From assembly GCF_017311575.1 (NCBI RefSeq), contig NZ_JAFFQY010000006.1, positions 1 through 64,000 of the forward strand: a DNA stretch of 64,000 nucleotides. Direction: 5' to 3'. The stretch's first letter is position 1. Each line of letters opens with the position of its first letter. The translations under genes and the position numbers were made by a program. The notes below the pieces were generated by a model, which was not told the origin of the DNA, did no database searches, and saw only the letters and a program-made list of their open reading frames with translations. This document shows, in pieces, positions 36,566 through 46,345 of the stretch. The stretch comes from Roseococcus thiosulfatophilus. GTDB lineage: Bacteria > Pseudomonadota > Alphaproteobacteria > Acetobacterales > Acetobacteraceae.

Positions 36566-37605
36566 GCTGTTTCTCCCTGTGATGAGGCCGGCTGGAAAAA
36601 GGATTGCAGGTGCAGCAGCCGTGCATCGGGCGCCATGCGGGGGGCGGGCGCGGGCACGGGCACGGGCGGCAGGCTGTCGGCGAAATGGCAGGCGACGCCA
36701 CCCACCAGCGCCGGCATCTCGGCCGCGCAGCGCGCCTCGGCATGCGGGCAACGCGTGCGGAAACGGCAGCCGGAGGGGGGGGCGATGGGGCTCGGCACAT
36801 CGCCCGCGATGGGCGCGCCGCCGCCATGGCCCGGAATGGCCGCGAGCAGCGCGCGGGTATAGGGGTGGCGCGGGTTGGCGAAGATCTCCGCCACGCTACC
36901 CTCCTCCACGATCTGGCCGAGATACATCACCGCCACCCGGTTCGCGAGGTGACGCACCACGCCGAGGTCATGGCTGATGAGCACGAAGGTGAGGCCGAGG
37001 TCGCGGATCAGATCGGAGAGCAGGTTCACCACCTGCGCCTGCACCGAGACATCCAGCGCGGACACTGGTTCGTCGCCGATGATGAGGCGCGGGCGCGAGG
37101 CCAGCGCGCGCGCGATGGCGATCCGCTGGCGCTGGCCGCCGCTGAACTCGTGCGGCCAGCGGCGCGCGTGCTCGGGGCGCAGGCCGACCCGCTCCAGCAA
37201 CGATGCCACCTCCGCGCGTTCCTGCGATGGCGGGACGATGCCATGCAGGCGCAGGGGTTCGGCCACCGCCGCCTCCACCGTCATGCGCGGGTCGAGGCTG
37301 CCGAAGGGGTCCTGGAAGATGATCTGCATCTCTCGCCGCCGCGCGCGCAACGCGCGTGGCGAGAGGGTGCCGAGGTCCTCGCCCGAGAAGCGCACCTGGC
37401 CGCTGTCGGGCGTGATGAGGCGCAGCATGACGCGGCCCAGCGTGGACTTGCCGCAGCCGCTCTCGCCCACGATGGCCAGCACCTCGCCCGCCGCGACCGA
37501 AAGCGTCACGCCATCCACCGCGCGGACCGCGCCGCGGGAACGGCCCATGCCGTCGCGCACGGGGAAGTGCTTCACGACGCTGGAAAGGGTCAGCAGGTCG
37601 CTCAT
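36562..37605 (-). CDS. ABC ATPase, DppF/OppF type
   Basis: A 347-residue ATPase. Walker [23 protein letters not shown] and a Walker B ending IIGDEP are present. The C-terminal oligopeptide-ABC extension contains CRFRTRCPHAEARC, which has cysteines usual for the family and may bind an iron-sulfur cluster in some members. It starts by ATGA overlap with the preceding ATPase. The final ~30 residues are Pro-rich. Confidence 0.92.
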   Translation of the reverse strand: MSDLLTLSSVVKHFPVRDGMGRSRGAVRAVDGVTLSVAAGEVLAIVGESGCGKSTLGRVMLRLITPDSGQVRFSGEDLGTLSPRALRARRREMQIIFQDPFGSLDPRMTVEAAVAEPLRLHGIVPPSQERAEVASLLERVGLRPEHARRWPHEFSGGQRQRIAIARALASRPRLIIGDEPVSALDVSVQAQVVNLLSDLIRDLGLTFVLISHDLGVVRHLANRVAVMYLGQIVEEGSVAEIFANPRHPYTRALLAAIPGHGGGAPIAGDVPSPIAPPSGCRFRTRCPHAEARCAAEMPALVGGVACHFADSLPPVPVPAPAPRMAPDARLLHLQSFFQPASSQGETA

Positions 37606-38573
37606 GCCGCGAGGCTCGCTTCCAGCGGCGCGCGGTGGCAGGCCACGCCATGCTCCGCGCCGAGGGCGGTCAGCGCCGGCGCCTCGGTCTCGCAGCGTGC
37701 GATGCGGAAGGGGCAGCGGGGCGCGAAGCGGCAGCCCGGCGGTGGGGTGCGGAGGTCGGGCACCGTGCCCTCGATGGAAGCGAGCAGCGCCGTGGGCGAG
37801 GCTGCCGAAGGCCGGGCCCCCAGCAGGCCGATGGTGTAGGGATGCTCCGGTCGGGCGAAGAGCTGCGCGGCGGGCGCGTGCTCCACCACCCGCCCGGCAT
37901 ACATGACCGCCACGTGGTCCGCATGGTCGGCCACCACGCCGAGGTCATGGGTGATGAGCAGCACGGCCGTGCCCGTCTCGCGCTTCAACTCGTCCAGCAG
38001 GGCCAGGATCTGCGCCTGCACCGTGACGTCCAGCGCGGTGGTGGGCTCGTCCGCGATCAGCAGCTTGGGGCGGCAGGCCAGCGCCATGGCGATCATGACC
38101 CGCTGGCGCATGCCGCCGCTCATTTCATGCGGGTATTGCCGGGCGCGGCGCGCGGCGTCGGGGATGCGCACGCGCTCCAGCATGGCCACCGCCTCACGCG
38201 CCGCCTCGGCTTTGGAAATGGCGCGGTGGGCGCGGATGGCCTCCGCCACCTGGTCACCCGCGGTGAAGGCGGGGTTCAGGCTGGTCATGGGTTCCTGGAA
38301 GATCATGGCGACGTCGCCGCCGCGCAGCCGGCGCATCTCGTCCGCGGCGAGGCCCAGCAATTCCTGTCCGGAGAGGCGCACCGCGCCACCCACCTGCGTG
38401 CCCTCGGCCAGCAGCCCGATGATCGCAAGCGCGGTGGCCGACTTGCCGCAGCCGGACTCGCCCACCACGGCCAGGGTCTGTCCCGCGCCGACACGGAGCG
38501 AGAGCCCGTCCACCGCCTTCAACCCATTGGGGAAGCGGATGGAGAGGCCCGCCACATCCAGGACAGGCGTCAC
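37602..38573 (-). CDS. ABC ATPase, DppD/OppD type
   Basis: A 323-residue ATPase, first gene of the minus-strand operon. Walker [36 protein letters not shown] and the C-terminal CRFAPRCPFRIARC extension are present. The GTG at 38573 is chosen because GGAGGGG lies nine bases upstream; another GTG at 38603 would put that site inside the gene. Its promoter should lie in the 38574-39012 gap. Confidence 0.9.
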   Translation of the reverse strand: MTPVLDVAGLSIRFPNGLKAVDGLSLRVGAGQTLAVVGESGCGKSATALAIIGLLAEGTQVGGAVRLSGQELLGLAADEMRRLRGGDVAMIFQEPMTSLNPAFTAGDQVAEAIRAHRAISKAEAAREAVAMLERVRIPDAARRARQYPHEMSGGMRQRVMIAMALACRPKLLIADEPTTALDVTVQAQILALLDELKRETGTAVLLITHDLGVVADHADHVAVMYAGRVVEHAPAAQLFARPEHPYTIGLLGARPSAASPTALLASIEGTVPDLRTPPPGCRFAPRCPFRIARCETEAPALTALGAEHGVACHRAPLEASLAA

Positions 38574-39012
38574 TGGCCGGCCCCTCCAGGCAGGGGGCCG
38601 CACAACAGCCTTGCTTGCAATCTCATCTCCCGCGGGCTTGTGCCCTGCGTCTCTCCCGGACGACCAGATATGGCGCAGCCGCCCAGGGCTGGCAAGCCGG
38701 CGTCCTGCCTCAGGCCAGGCTGTCGAACCAGCGCCTCCACTCGGCGGCGCCGCGGCATGGGTGCCCCTGTGGCTGGTGGGACAGTGTCACGCCACGCCCA
38801 CGGCCGCGTCGTCCCATTGCAACATTCAGCTGGACCACTGCGCCATGACATCCGTGCCGATGCGTCGTCGCGCAGGCCAGGCCATTGCCAAGATTGAGTT
38901 TGAGTGCATTCGGCACCGCCGCGCATTGTCACGGAACCTCCGTCGCTCCGTCACGCAGCTGTGGCCAGACAGCGGCTAACGCTCCGCCCCGACGAACGGG
39001 GAATGACGAAGC
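38574..39012. promoter_or_regulatory. Divergent regulatory region between ABC operon and pehA operon
   Basis: This 439-bp gap holds no supportable gene. It must contain the promoters of the minus-strand ABC operon and, on the plus strand, of pehA. The pehA-proximal part (38926-38954) has two GTCAC repeats exactly 22 bp apart, TTGTCAC and CCGTCAC, with a weaker copy CTGTGGC another 11 bp on; this spacing recalls a Pho box but the match is degenerate. No convincing -35/-10 pair was found. Confidence 0.45.
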
Positions 39013-40578
39013 ATGGCGCGGCGGAAGAATGTGTTGCTCATCGTGGTGGACCAGTGGCGGGCGGACTTCATTCCCCACCTGGGCGCGGGCTTCCTGCGAA
39101 CGCCCAACCTGGACCGTCTGTGCCGCGAGGGCGTCACCTTCCGCAACCACGTCACCAACACCGTGCCCTGCGGCCCGGCGCGCGCGTCGCTGCTGACAGG
39201 CCTCTATTTGATGAACCACCGCGCGGTGCAAAACACCGTGCCGCTCGATGCGCGCCACTTCAACCTGGGCAAGGCGCTGCGCCTCATCGGCTATGATCCG
39301 GCGCTGATCGGCTACACCACCACCACGCCCGACCCCCGCACCACGGGTCCGCGCGACCCACGCTTCACCACGCTGGGCGACCTGATGGACGGGTTCCGCA
39401 GCGTGGGCGCCTTCGAGCCATCCATGGACGGCTACTTCGGCTGGCTGGCGCACAAGGGCTACACCCTGCCCGAGCCGCGCGAGAACATCTGGCTTCCTGA
39501 AGGAATGGACGCCGAACCCGGCGTCACCGCCCTGCCCTGCCGCATCCCGCGCGAGCTGTCGGACAGCGCCTACTTCACCGAACGCGCCCTGACCTACCTG
39601 AAGGGTCGCGGCAAGCGCCCCTGGTTCCTGCACCTGGGCTACTATCGCCCGCACCCGCCCTTCATCGCGCCCGCGCCCTACAACGCGATGTATTCGCCGG
39701 ACGAGATGCCAGCGCCCATCCGACGCGGAACCTGGCAGGAGGAAGCGGCGCAGCACCCGCTGCTCGACCACTACCTGCGCCATGTCGCGCAGGGCTCCTT
39801 CTTCCGCGGTGCGGAGGGGGCGGCGAACCAGCTCGACGAAGCCGCCATCCGCCAGATGCGCGCCACCTATTGCGGCCTCATCACCGAGATCGACGACTGC
39901 CTGGGCCAGGTCTTCGCCTATCTGGATGAGACGGGCCAGTGGGAGGAGACGATGGTGATCTTCACCTCCGACCACGGCGAGCAACTGGGCGACCACTGGC
40001 TGCTGGGCAAGATCGGCTATCACGACGAGAGCTTCCGCATCCCGCTGGTCATCAAGGACGCCGGCCACAACGCCCGCGCGGGCGAGGTCGAGGCCGCCTT
40101 CACCGAGAGCGTGGACGTGATGCCCACCATCCTCGCGGCACTGGGCGGCGAGATCCCACGCGCCTCGGACGGCCACGACCTGATGCCGCTGATACACCGC
40201 GCGCCACCGCAGGATTGGCGGCGCTTCGCCTTCACCGAATACGACTTCCGTGACGTCTTCTACTCGCGCCCCGAGACTTCGCTGGGCCTCGCCATGGATG
40301 ATTGCGCGCTCTGCGCCATCCAGGATGGGACGCGGAAGTATGTGCACTTCTCGGGCCTGCCGCCGCTCTTCTTCGATCTCGAGCGTGACCCGCACATGTT
40401 CGAGAACCTGGCCGACAAGCCCGAATACGCGGCCGAGGTGCGCGACTGGGCGCAGCGCGCCCTCTCCCACCGCATGCGGCACGCCGAACGCACGCTGACC
40501 CATTTCCGCGCCACCCCCTCGGGCCTCGAGGAACGCGGCACCCCTTCCCGCCCCGCGCTGCCGCTGGCCGCGCAGTGA
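39013..40578 (+). CDS. pehA: Phosphonate monoester hydrolase / phosphodiesterase, arylsulfatase superfamily
   Basis: A 521-residue enzyme very close to the phosphonate monoester hydrolases of Rhizobium and Burkholderia (from memory of their sequences). Examples are NVLLIVVDQWRADF at the start, TVPCGPARASLLTG, LYLMNHRAVQNTVPLD, GYTTTTPDPRTT and FTSDHGEQLGDHWLLGKIGY. Cys53 in C-G-P-A-R is the residue converted to formylglycine, the nucleophile; Asp13, Asp320 and His321 fit metal ligands. It hydrolyses phosphonate monoesters and phosphodiesters, with promiscuous sulfatase activity in characterised relatives. No signal peptide, so cytoplasmic. It opens the operon with three binding proteins. The formylglycine-generating enzyme is not in the window. 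Confidence 0.93.
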   Translation: MARRKNVLLIVVDQWRADFIPHLGAGFLRTPNLDRLCREGVTFRNHVTNTVPCGPARASLLTGLYLMNHRAVQNTVPLDARHFNLGKALRLIGYDPALIGYTTTTPDPRTTGPRDPRFTTLGDLMDGFRSVGAFEPSMDGYFGWLAHKGYTLPEPRENIWLPEGMDAEPGVTALPCRIPRELSDSAYFTERALTYLKGRGKRPWFLHLGYYRPHPPFIAPAPYNAMYSPDEMPAPIRRGTWQEEAAQHPLLDHYLRHVAQGSFFRGAEGAANQLDEAAIRQMRATYCGLITEIDDCLGQVFAYLDETGQWEETMVIFTSDHGEQLGDHWLLGKIGYHDESFRIPLVIKDAGHNARAGEVEAAFTESVDVMPTILAALGGEIPRASDGHDLMPLIHRAPPQDWRRFAFTEYDFRDVFYSRPETSLGLAMDDCALCAIQDGTRKYVHFSGLPPLFFDLERDPHMFENLADKPEYAAEVRDWAQRALSHRMRHAERTLTHFRATPSGLEERGTPSRPALPLAAQ

Positions 40579-40595
40579 CCAGGAGAGACACCGCC

Positions 40596-42206
40596 ATGCT
40601 GAACCGCCGCTCGCTGCTGATCGCGCCGCCCGCGCTGCTGGCCGCCCCCGCGCTGGGCCAGTCCGACCAGCGCCCCTCCATCACCATCGCGGTCCAGAAG
40701 ATCGTGAACTCCAACACGCTGGAGGTGCTGCGCGAGCAGTCCAATGTGGGCGAGCGCGTCTTCTACTCCTCGCTGTGGGAGGGGCTGATCGGGCGCAACT
40801 GGATGGGCAACCTCGAAAGCGTGCCCGGCCTCGCCACCGAATGGCGCCGCATTGACGACCGCACGGTGGAACTCGACCTGCGCGAGGGCGTGCGCTTCCA
40901 CAATGGCGATGTGATGACGGCCGAGGACGTGGCCTTCACCTTCGGCCGCGAACGCATGTTCGGCGGGGAGGCCAACGCCAATACGCCGCTGTTCCAGCAG
41001 ATCCCGGCCGCCGGCCGTGGCGGGCGTGAGCCGCCGCCGGAGGTGCCCGCCGTGGCACGCCGCATCTGGCCCGCGCTGGAGCGCGTGGAGATCGTGAACC
41101 CGCACCGCGTGCGCTTCGTCAACCGCACGCCCGACGTGACGCTGGAAGGGCGCCTCGCGCGCTATGGCAGCGACATCATCTCGCGCCGTGGCTTCAGCGA
41201 GGCCGCCACCTGGCTCGACTGGGCGCGCAAGCCCATCACCACCGGTCCCTACATGGTCGCGGAATTCCGCCCCGACGTGTCGCTGACGCTGGTGGCGCAT
41301 GACGACTACTGGGGCGGCCGCCCGCCGCTGCGGCAGATCCGCTTCGTGGAGGTGCCCGAGGTCTCCTCGCGCATCAACGGCCTGCTCTCCGGCGAGTACC
41401 ACTTCGCCTGCGACATCCCGCCCGACCAGATCCAGGGCATCGAGCGCAACCGGACCTTCGAGGTGCAGGGCGGCACCATCCTGAACCACCGCCTGACGGT
41501 GTTCGACAAGAACCACCCGACGCTCGCCGATGCCCGCGTGCGCCGCGCGCTGACGCATTCCATTGACCGCCAGGCCATCGTGGACAGCCTCTGGGCCGGC
41601 CGCACCGTGGTGCCCAAGGGCCTGCAATGGGAATACTACGGCGACATGTTCCACGCCGACTGGTCGGTGCCGCGCTTCGACCTGGCGGAGGCCCGCCGCC
41701 TGCTGCGCGAGGCCAACTACCGCGGCGATCCCATCCCCTACCGCCTGCTGGCCGGCTATTACACGAACCAGAACGCCACCGCGCAGATCCTGGTCGAGAT
41801 GTGGCGCGCCGCCGGGCTGAACGTGCAGATCCAGACGGTGGAAAACTGGGCGCAGATCTTCGACCGCAGCACGCCCCGCGCCATCCGCGACTGGTCCAAC
41901 TCGGCGCCGTTCAACGACCCCGTCTCCTCGCTGGTGAACCAGCACGGACCGCGCGGCCAGCAGCAGCAGGTCGGCGAGTGGACGAATGAGGAGTTCAACC
42001 GCCTCTCGGGCGAGCTGGAGACCAGCACCGACCGCGCCCGCCGGCGCGTGGTGTTCCGCCGCATGCTGGAAATCGCGGAGCGCGAGGACCCAGCCTTCAC
42101 CGTGCTTCACCAGAACGCGACCTTCACCGCGAAGCGCCGCGACATCCGCTGGAAGGCGAGCCCCGCCTTTGCCATGGACTTCCGTCCCGGCAATTGGGGG
42201 GCCTGA
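40596..42206 (+). CDS. Family 5 solute-binding protein, tandem paralogue 1
   Basis: A 536-residue periplasmic protein with signal LNRRSLLIAPPALLAAPALG, possibly Tat because of the RR. It shares with the next two genes the blocks SNTLEVLREQSNVG, EVPEVSSRIN, DIPPDQ, HSIDRQAIVDSLWAGRT, PIPYR and TAKRRDI. AGGAGA precedes the ATG at 40596, 18 bp after the pehA stop. Compared with the others it has an extra stretch around residues 125-150 (NTPLFQQIPAAGRGG). The ligand is unknown; context points to a phosphonate or phosphate ester. Confidence 0.9.
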   Translation: MLNRRSLLIAPPALLAAPALGQSDQRPSITIAVQKIVNSNTLEVLREQSNVGERVFYSSLWEGLIGRNWMGNLESVPGLATEWRRIDDRTVELDLREGVRFHNGDVMTAEDVAFTFGRERMFGGEANANTPLFQQIPAAGRGGREPPPEVPAVARRIWPALERVEIVNPHRVRFVNRTPDVTLEGRLARYGSDIISRRGFSEAATWLDWARKPITTGPYMVAEFRPDVSLTLVAHDDYWGGRPPLRQIRFVEVPEVSSRINGLLSGEYHFACDIPPDQIQGIERNRTFEVQGGTILNHRLTVFDKNHPTLADARVRRALTHSIDRQAIVDSLWAGRTVVPKGLQWEYYGDMFHADWSVPRFDLAEARRLLREANYRGDPIPYRLLAGYYTNQNATAQILVEMWRAAGLNVQIQTVENWAQIFDRSTPRAIRDWSNSAPFNDPVSSLVNQHGPRGQQQQVGEWTNEEFNRLSGELETSTDRARRRVVFRRMLEIAEREDPAFTVLHQNATFTAKRRDIRWKASPAFAMDFRPGNWGA

Positions 42207-42208
42207 GC

Positions 42209-43765
42209 ATGCGGCGCCGCGATCTCGCCCTGCTGCCCGCACTGGGGCTCGCCGCCCCGGCCGTGGCCCAGTCCGACAGTCGGCCCCAGGTAACGGTGGC
42301 GGTGCAAAACATCAGCACCTCCAACACCCTGGAGATGCTGCGTGAGCAGTCCAACGTCGGCACGCGCATCTTCCGCAACTTCGTGGAACCGCTGGTGGAC
42401 ACGGACTGGAATGGCGACATGTCGCTCATTCCTGGTCTTGCCACCGGCTGGCGCCGCATCAGCAACCGCGTGGTGGAGTTCGACCTGCGCGAGGGCGTCA
42501 CCTTCCACGACGGCCAGCCGTTCACGGCCGATGACGTGGCCTTCTCCTTCGGCCCGGAGCGCATGTGGGGCGGTGGCGCGCGCGAGGTGCCGCCCGCCGT
42601 GGTGCAGAACGCCCGCCGCGCCTTCCCTGGCTTCGAGCGCATCGAGGTGCTGGGCCCGCACCGCATCCGCCTGCACAGCAGCGTGCCCGACATCATCCTG
42701 GAAGGGCGGATGGCACGCAGCATCGCCGTCATCGCGCCGCGCGGCGCCTTCATGGCCTCGTCCGGCTGGATGGACTGGGCGCGCCACCCGGTCGGCACCG
42801 GACCCTACCGCGTGGCCGAGCACCGCCCGGACCAGATGCTGACCCTGGAGGCCCATGACGCGCATTGGCAGGGCCGCCCGCCCATCCGCCGCCTGCGCTT
42901 CGCCGAGGTGCCGGAAGTGTCGTCCCGCCTGAACATGCTCTTCTCGGGCGAGGTGCAGTTCGCGAGCGACATTCCCCCCGACCAGATCAGCTCCGTTGAG
43001 AGTGACAGGCGCTTCGAGGTGGTGGGAGGCCCCATCAACAACAGCCGCTACCTGTTGTTCAACAAGTCGCACCCGGTACTGGCCAATGCGCTGGTGCGCC
43101 GCGCCATGTCCCACGCCATTGATCGCGAGGCCATCATCGCCGCCCTCTGGTCCGGCCGCACCAGCGTGCCCCGCGGGCTGCAATGGGAATTCTACGGCGA
43201 CATGTACCTGCGCGACATCGAGGTGCCACGCTTTGACCCCGCCGAGGCCCGCCGCCTGCTGCGCGAGGCCGGCTATCGCGGCCAGCCCATCCCCTACCGC
43301 GTGCTGAACAACTACTACACCAACCAGACCGCCACCGCGCAGATCATGACCGAGGGCTGGCGCGCGCTGGGCCTCAACATCCAGATGCAGATGGTCGAGA
43401 ACTGGAGCCAGATCCTGGCGGGCGAACCCGAGACGCGCGGGGTGCACGACTGGTCGGCCTCGGCCGTGGTACCGGACCCCTCGGTGCAGATGTCGGGCAG
43501 CTGGGGCCGCACCGGCGCCCCCTGGCTGCGCAACCAGTGGCGCAACGAGGAATTCGGCGACCTGGCCGCGGAGCTGGAAACCAGCATGGACCAGCAACGC
43601 CGCCGCGTGGTGTGGCGCCGCATGCTCGAAATCATCGAGCGCGAGGACCCCGGCTACGTCGTGCTTCACCGCAATGCGAGCTTCACCGCCAAGCGCCGCG
43701 ACATCGAATGGCGCGCCTCGCAGAGCTTCTTCATGGATTTCCGCGCCACGAACTGGAGGGCCTGA
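42209..43765 (+). CDS. Family 5 solute-binding protein, tandem paralogue 2
   Basis: The 518-residue second copy. Signal RRRDLALLPALGLAAPAVAQ is almost the same as that of the third copy. Shared blocks are SNTLEMLREQSNVG, EVPEVSSRLN, DIPPDQISS, HAIDREAIIAALWSGRT and NYYTNQTATAQ. It is the shortest copy, lacking the loop found in copies 1 and 3 near residue 125. It starts two bases after copy 1. Divergence of residues in ligand-domain positions suggests distinct specificities rather than recent duplication. Confidence 0.9.
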   Translation: MRRRDLALLPALGLAAPAVAQSDSRPQVTVAVQNISTSNTLEMLREQSNVGTRIFRNFVEPLVDTDWNGDMSLIPGLATGWRRISNRVVEFDLREGVTFHDGQPFTADDVAFSFGPERMWGGGAREVPPAVVQNARRAFPGFERIEVLGPHRIRLHSSVPDIILEGRMARSIAVIAPRGAFMASSGWMDWARHPVGTGPYRVAEHRPDQMLTLEAHDAHWQGRPPIRRLRFAEVPEVSSRLNMLFSGEVQFASDIPPDQISSVESDRRFEVVGGPINNSRYLLFNKSHPVLANALVRRAMSHAIDREAIIAALWSGRTSVPRGLQWEFYGDMYLRDIEVPRFDPAEARRLLREAGYRGQPIPYRVLNNYYTNQTATAQIMTEGWRALGLNIQMQMVENWSQILAGEPETRGVHDWSASAVVPDPSVQMSGSWGRTGAPWLRNQWRNEEFGDLAAELETSMDQQRRRVVWRRMLEIIEREDPGYVVLHRNASFTAKRRDIEWRASQSFFMDFRATNWRA

Positions 43766-43769
43766 CCCC

Positions 43770-45368
43770 ATGCGCCGTCGCGACCTTGCCCTGCTGCCCG
43801 CAATCGGCCTCGCCGCCCCCGCGCTGGCGCAGTCCGACCAGCGCCCCACCGTGACGGTGGCCGTGCAGAAGATCTCCAACTCCAACACGCTGGAGACACC
43901 GCGGGAGCAGTCCAATGTGGGCTTCCGCATCTCCACCCTCTACGCCGAAAGCCTGATCGGCACGAACTGGACGGGCGACATGGGCCAGGTGCCCGAACTC
44001 GCCTCCGCCTGGCGCCGCGTGGATGATCGCACGGTTGAGTTCGACCTGCGCCAGGGCGTCAAGATGCATGACGGCCGCACCATGTCGGCCGAGGATGTGC
44101 AGTTCTCGCTGGCGGGTGCGCGCCTCTTCGGCAGCGGCGAGGGCCGCACGCGCGGCGGCATCACGGCCGGCCAGGACGGCCTCGAACCCCAGCCCGAGGT
44201 CATCGCCACCGCCCGCCGTACCTTCCCCGGCCTGGAGCGCGTCGAGATCGTGCGCGAGGGCGTGGTGCGCTTCATCAACCGCACGCCCGATGTCACGATC
44301 GAAGGGCGGGTGGCGCAGAATGTGGGCGTGATCCTCTCGCGCGCGGCCTTCGAGGCGGCGGGCAACTGGCTCGCCTGGGCGCGGCAGCCGGTGGGCACCG
44401 GCCCCTATCGCGTGGTGGAGTTCCGCCCCGACCAGTCATTGACCTTCGAAGCGCATGACGATTATTGGGGCGGGCGCCCGCCGGCGCGGCGCGTCCGCAT
44501 CCTGGAGGTGCCGGAGGTCTCCTCGCGCATCAACGCGCTGATCTCGGGTGAGGTGGATTTCGCCACCGACATCCCGCCCGACCAGGTTGCGGCCGTCGAG
44601 CGCAACGCGCGCTTCGAGGTGCTGGGCAGCCCCATCAACAATATCCGCCTGATCGTCTTCGACCAGAACCACGCGATGTTGCGCAACCCGCTGGTGCGCC
44701 GCGCCATGACGCACGCCATTGACCGCCGCGCCATCGTGGAGGCGCTCTGGGCCGGCCGCACCGAGATCCCGCGCGGCATGCAGCTTGAGTTCTTTGGCGA
44801 CATGTATCTGCGCGAGTGGGACAACCCCCGCTTCGACCTGGCCGAGGCGCGGCGCCTGCTGCGCGAGGCCAACTATCGCGGCGAGCCCATCCCCTATCGC
44901 TGCCTGAACAACTACTACATCAACCAGACCGCCACCGCGCAGGTGATGGTGGAGATGTGGCGGGCCGCGGGCCTGAACGTCCAGCTCCAGATGATGGAGA
45001 ACTGGTCGCAGATCCAGGAGCCGGGCCCCACGCGTGGCGTGCGCGACTGGTCCAACACCCATGTCTTCAGCGACCCCGTGGGTTCGCTGGCGCGCGCCAT
45101 GGGCCCCGGCGGGCCGCTCCAGCGCAACCGCGAATGGACGAATGAGGAGTTCAACCGCCTCTCGGTCGAGCTGGAGGGCAGCACCGACCGCGCCCGTCGC
45201 CGCGTGGTGTTCCAGCGCATGCTGGCGATCATCGAGCGCGAGGACCCCGGCTACATGGTGCTGCACACGGCAGCCACCTTCGTGGCCAAGCGGCGCGACA
45301 TCCAATGGAAGGCGTCGCGCGGCTGGCCGCTCGACTTCCGCGCCGGCAACCTGGCCTTCCCGGCATGA
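43770..45368 (+). CDS. Family 5 solute-binding protein, tandem paralogue 3
   Basis: The 532-residue third copy, with signal RRRDLALLPAIGLAAPALAQ. It has SNTLETPREQSNVG, where copies 1 and 2 read LREQ, an insert SGEGRTRGGITAGQDGLEP near residue 125, HAIDRRAIVEALWAGRT and NYYINQTATAQ. GGAGGG precedes the ATG. The stop overlaps the first ATPase start, so the triplet is physically joined to the transporter genes. Confidence 0.9.
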   Translation: MRRRDLALLPAIGLAAPALAQSDQRPTVTVAVQKISNSNTLETPREQSNVGFRISTLYAESLIGTNWTGDMGQVPELASAWRRVDDRTVEFDLRQGVKMHDGRTMSAEDVQFSLAGARLFGSGEGRTRGGITAGQDGLEPQPEVIATARRTFPGLERVEIVREGVVRFINRTPDVTIEGRVAQNVGVILSRAAFEAAGNWLAWARQPVGTGPYRVVEFRPDQSLTFEAHDDYWGGRPPARRVRILEVPEVSSRINALISGEVDFATDIPPDQVAAVERNARFEVLGSPINNIRLIVFDQNHAMLRNPLVRRAMTHAIDRRAIVEALWAGRTEIPRGMQLEFFGDMYLREWDNPRFDLAEARRLLREANYRGEPIPYRCLNNYYINQTATAQVMVEMWRAAGLNVQLQMMENWSQIQEPGPTRGVRDWSNTHVFSDPVGSLARAMGPGGPLQRNREWTNEEFNRLSVELEGSTDRARRRVVFQRMLAIIEREDPGYMVLHTAATFVAKRRDIQWKASRGWPLDFRAGNLAFPA

Positions 45369-46345
45369 CGGCGCCGCTGGTTTCGCTCCGCGACCTGCAT
45401 GTCAGCTTCGACGGGCAGCCCGCGCTGCGCGGCATTGACCTCGACCTGGCGCGCGGCGAGGCGCTGGGGCTGGTGGGCGAGTCCGGCTGCGGGAAGTCCG
45501 TGACCTGGCTTGCCGCGCTGGGCCTTTTGCCCGGCAAGGCCCGCGTCACCGGCAGCGTAAAGCTGGACGGGCAGGAACTGCTTGGCGCGCCGCCCGCCAC
45601 GCTGGAGCGCGTGCGCGGCGGCCGTGTGGCCATGATCTTCCAGGACCCGGCCAGCAGCCTCAACCCCGTGCACCGCGTGGGCACGCAGATCATGGAGGCC
45701 CTGGCGCTGCACCGGGGCATCACGGGCGCGGCGGCGCGGGCCGAGGCGCGGCGCCTGCTCGACCTGGTAGGCATCCCTGACGCCGCGCGCCGCATTGATG
45801 CCTACCCGCACGAATTTTCCGGCGGGCAGAACCAGCGCGCGATGATCGCGATGGCGCTGGCCGGCGACCCCGAGATGCTGGTGGCCGACGAACCTACCAC
45901 GGCGCTGGACGTCACCATCCAGGCGCAGATCCTGGAACTGCTGCGCGCGCTGCGGCGCGAGCGGAACATGGCCCTGGTGCTGATCAGCCATGACCTTGGC
46001 GTGGTCGCGGACAGCTGCGAGCGCGTGGCGGTCATGTATGCCGGCCGTATCGTGGAGGAAGCACCCGTCGAGCGCCTCTTCGACGGCCCCGCCCACCCCT
46101 ATGCCCAGGGGCTGCTGGGTGCGCTGCCGCCGCTGGATGGCGCGCGCCGGCGCCTCTCGGCCATTCCGGGCGGCGTGCCGGAGCCCTGGGCCATGCCCAA
46201 GGGTTGCGCCTTCGCCCCGCGCTGCCCCGCCCGCATGGGCGCCTGCGAGGCGGAGATGCCAAGTGATGTCCCCGTGGGCCCCGCGCACCGGGCGGCCTGC
46301 CTGCGCGTGGCACCGGCGCGGATGACCGCGATGCAGCACGCATGA
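45365..46345 (+). CDS. ABC ATPase, DppD/OppD type
   Basis: A 326-residue ATPase with Walker [36 protein letters not shown] and the C-terminal [14 protein letters not shown] motif. It is coupled to binding-protein copy 3 and to the next ATPase by ATGA overlaps. The signature reads GGQNQR, a small departure from GGMRQR. Confidence 0.92.
   Translation: MTAPLVSLRDLHVSFDGQPALRGIDLDLARGEALGLVGESGCGKSVTWLAALGLLPGKARVTGSVKLDGQELLGAPPATLERVRGGRVAMIFQDPASSLNPVHRVGTQIMEALALHRGITGAAARAEARRLLDLVGIPDAARRIDAYPHEFSGGQNQRAMIAMALAGDPEMLVADEPTTALDVTIQAQILELLRALRRERNMALVLISHDLGVVADSCERVAVMYAGRIVEEAPVERLFDGPAHPYAQGLLGALPPLDGARRRLSAIPGGVPEPWAMPKGCAFAPRCPARMGACEAEMPSDVPVGPAHRAACLRVAPARMTAMQHA

Noticed and set aside
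33908-36862. 984-codon open frame on the plus strand
   Set aside because: Antisense to the minus-strand ABC operon, with no ribosome binding site or domain.
39013-40578. Simple arylsulfatase tied to the sulfated polysaccharide
   Set aside because: The C-x-P-x-R motif fits both, but the overall sequence follows phosphonate monoester hydrolases closely, and the protein lacks a signal peptide.
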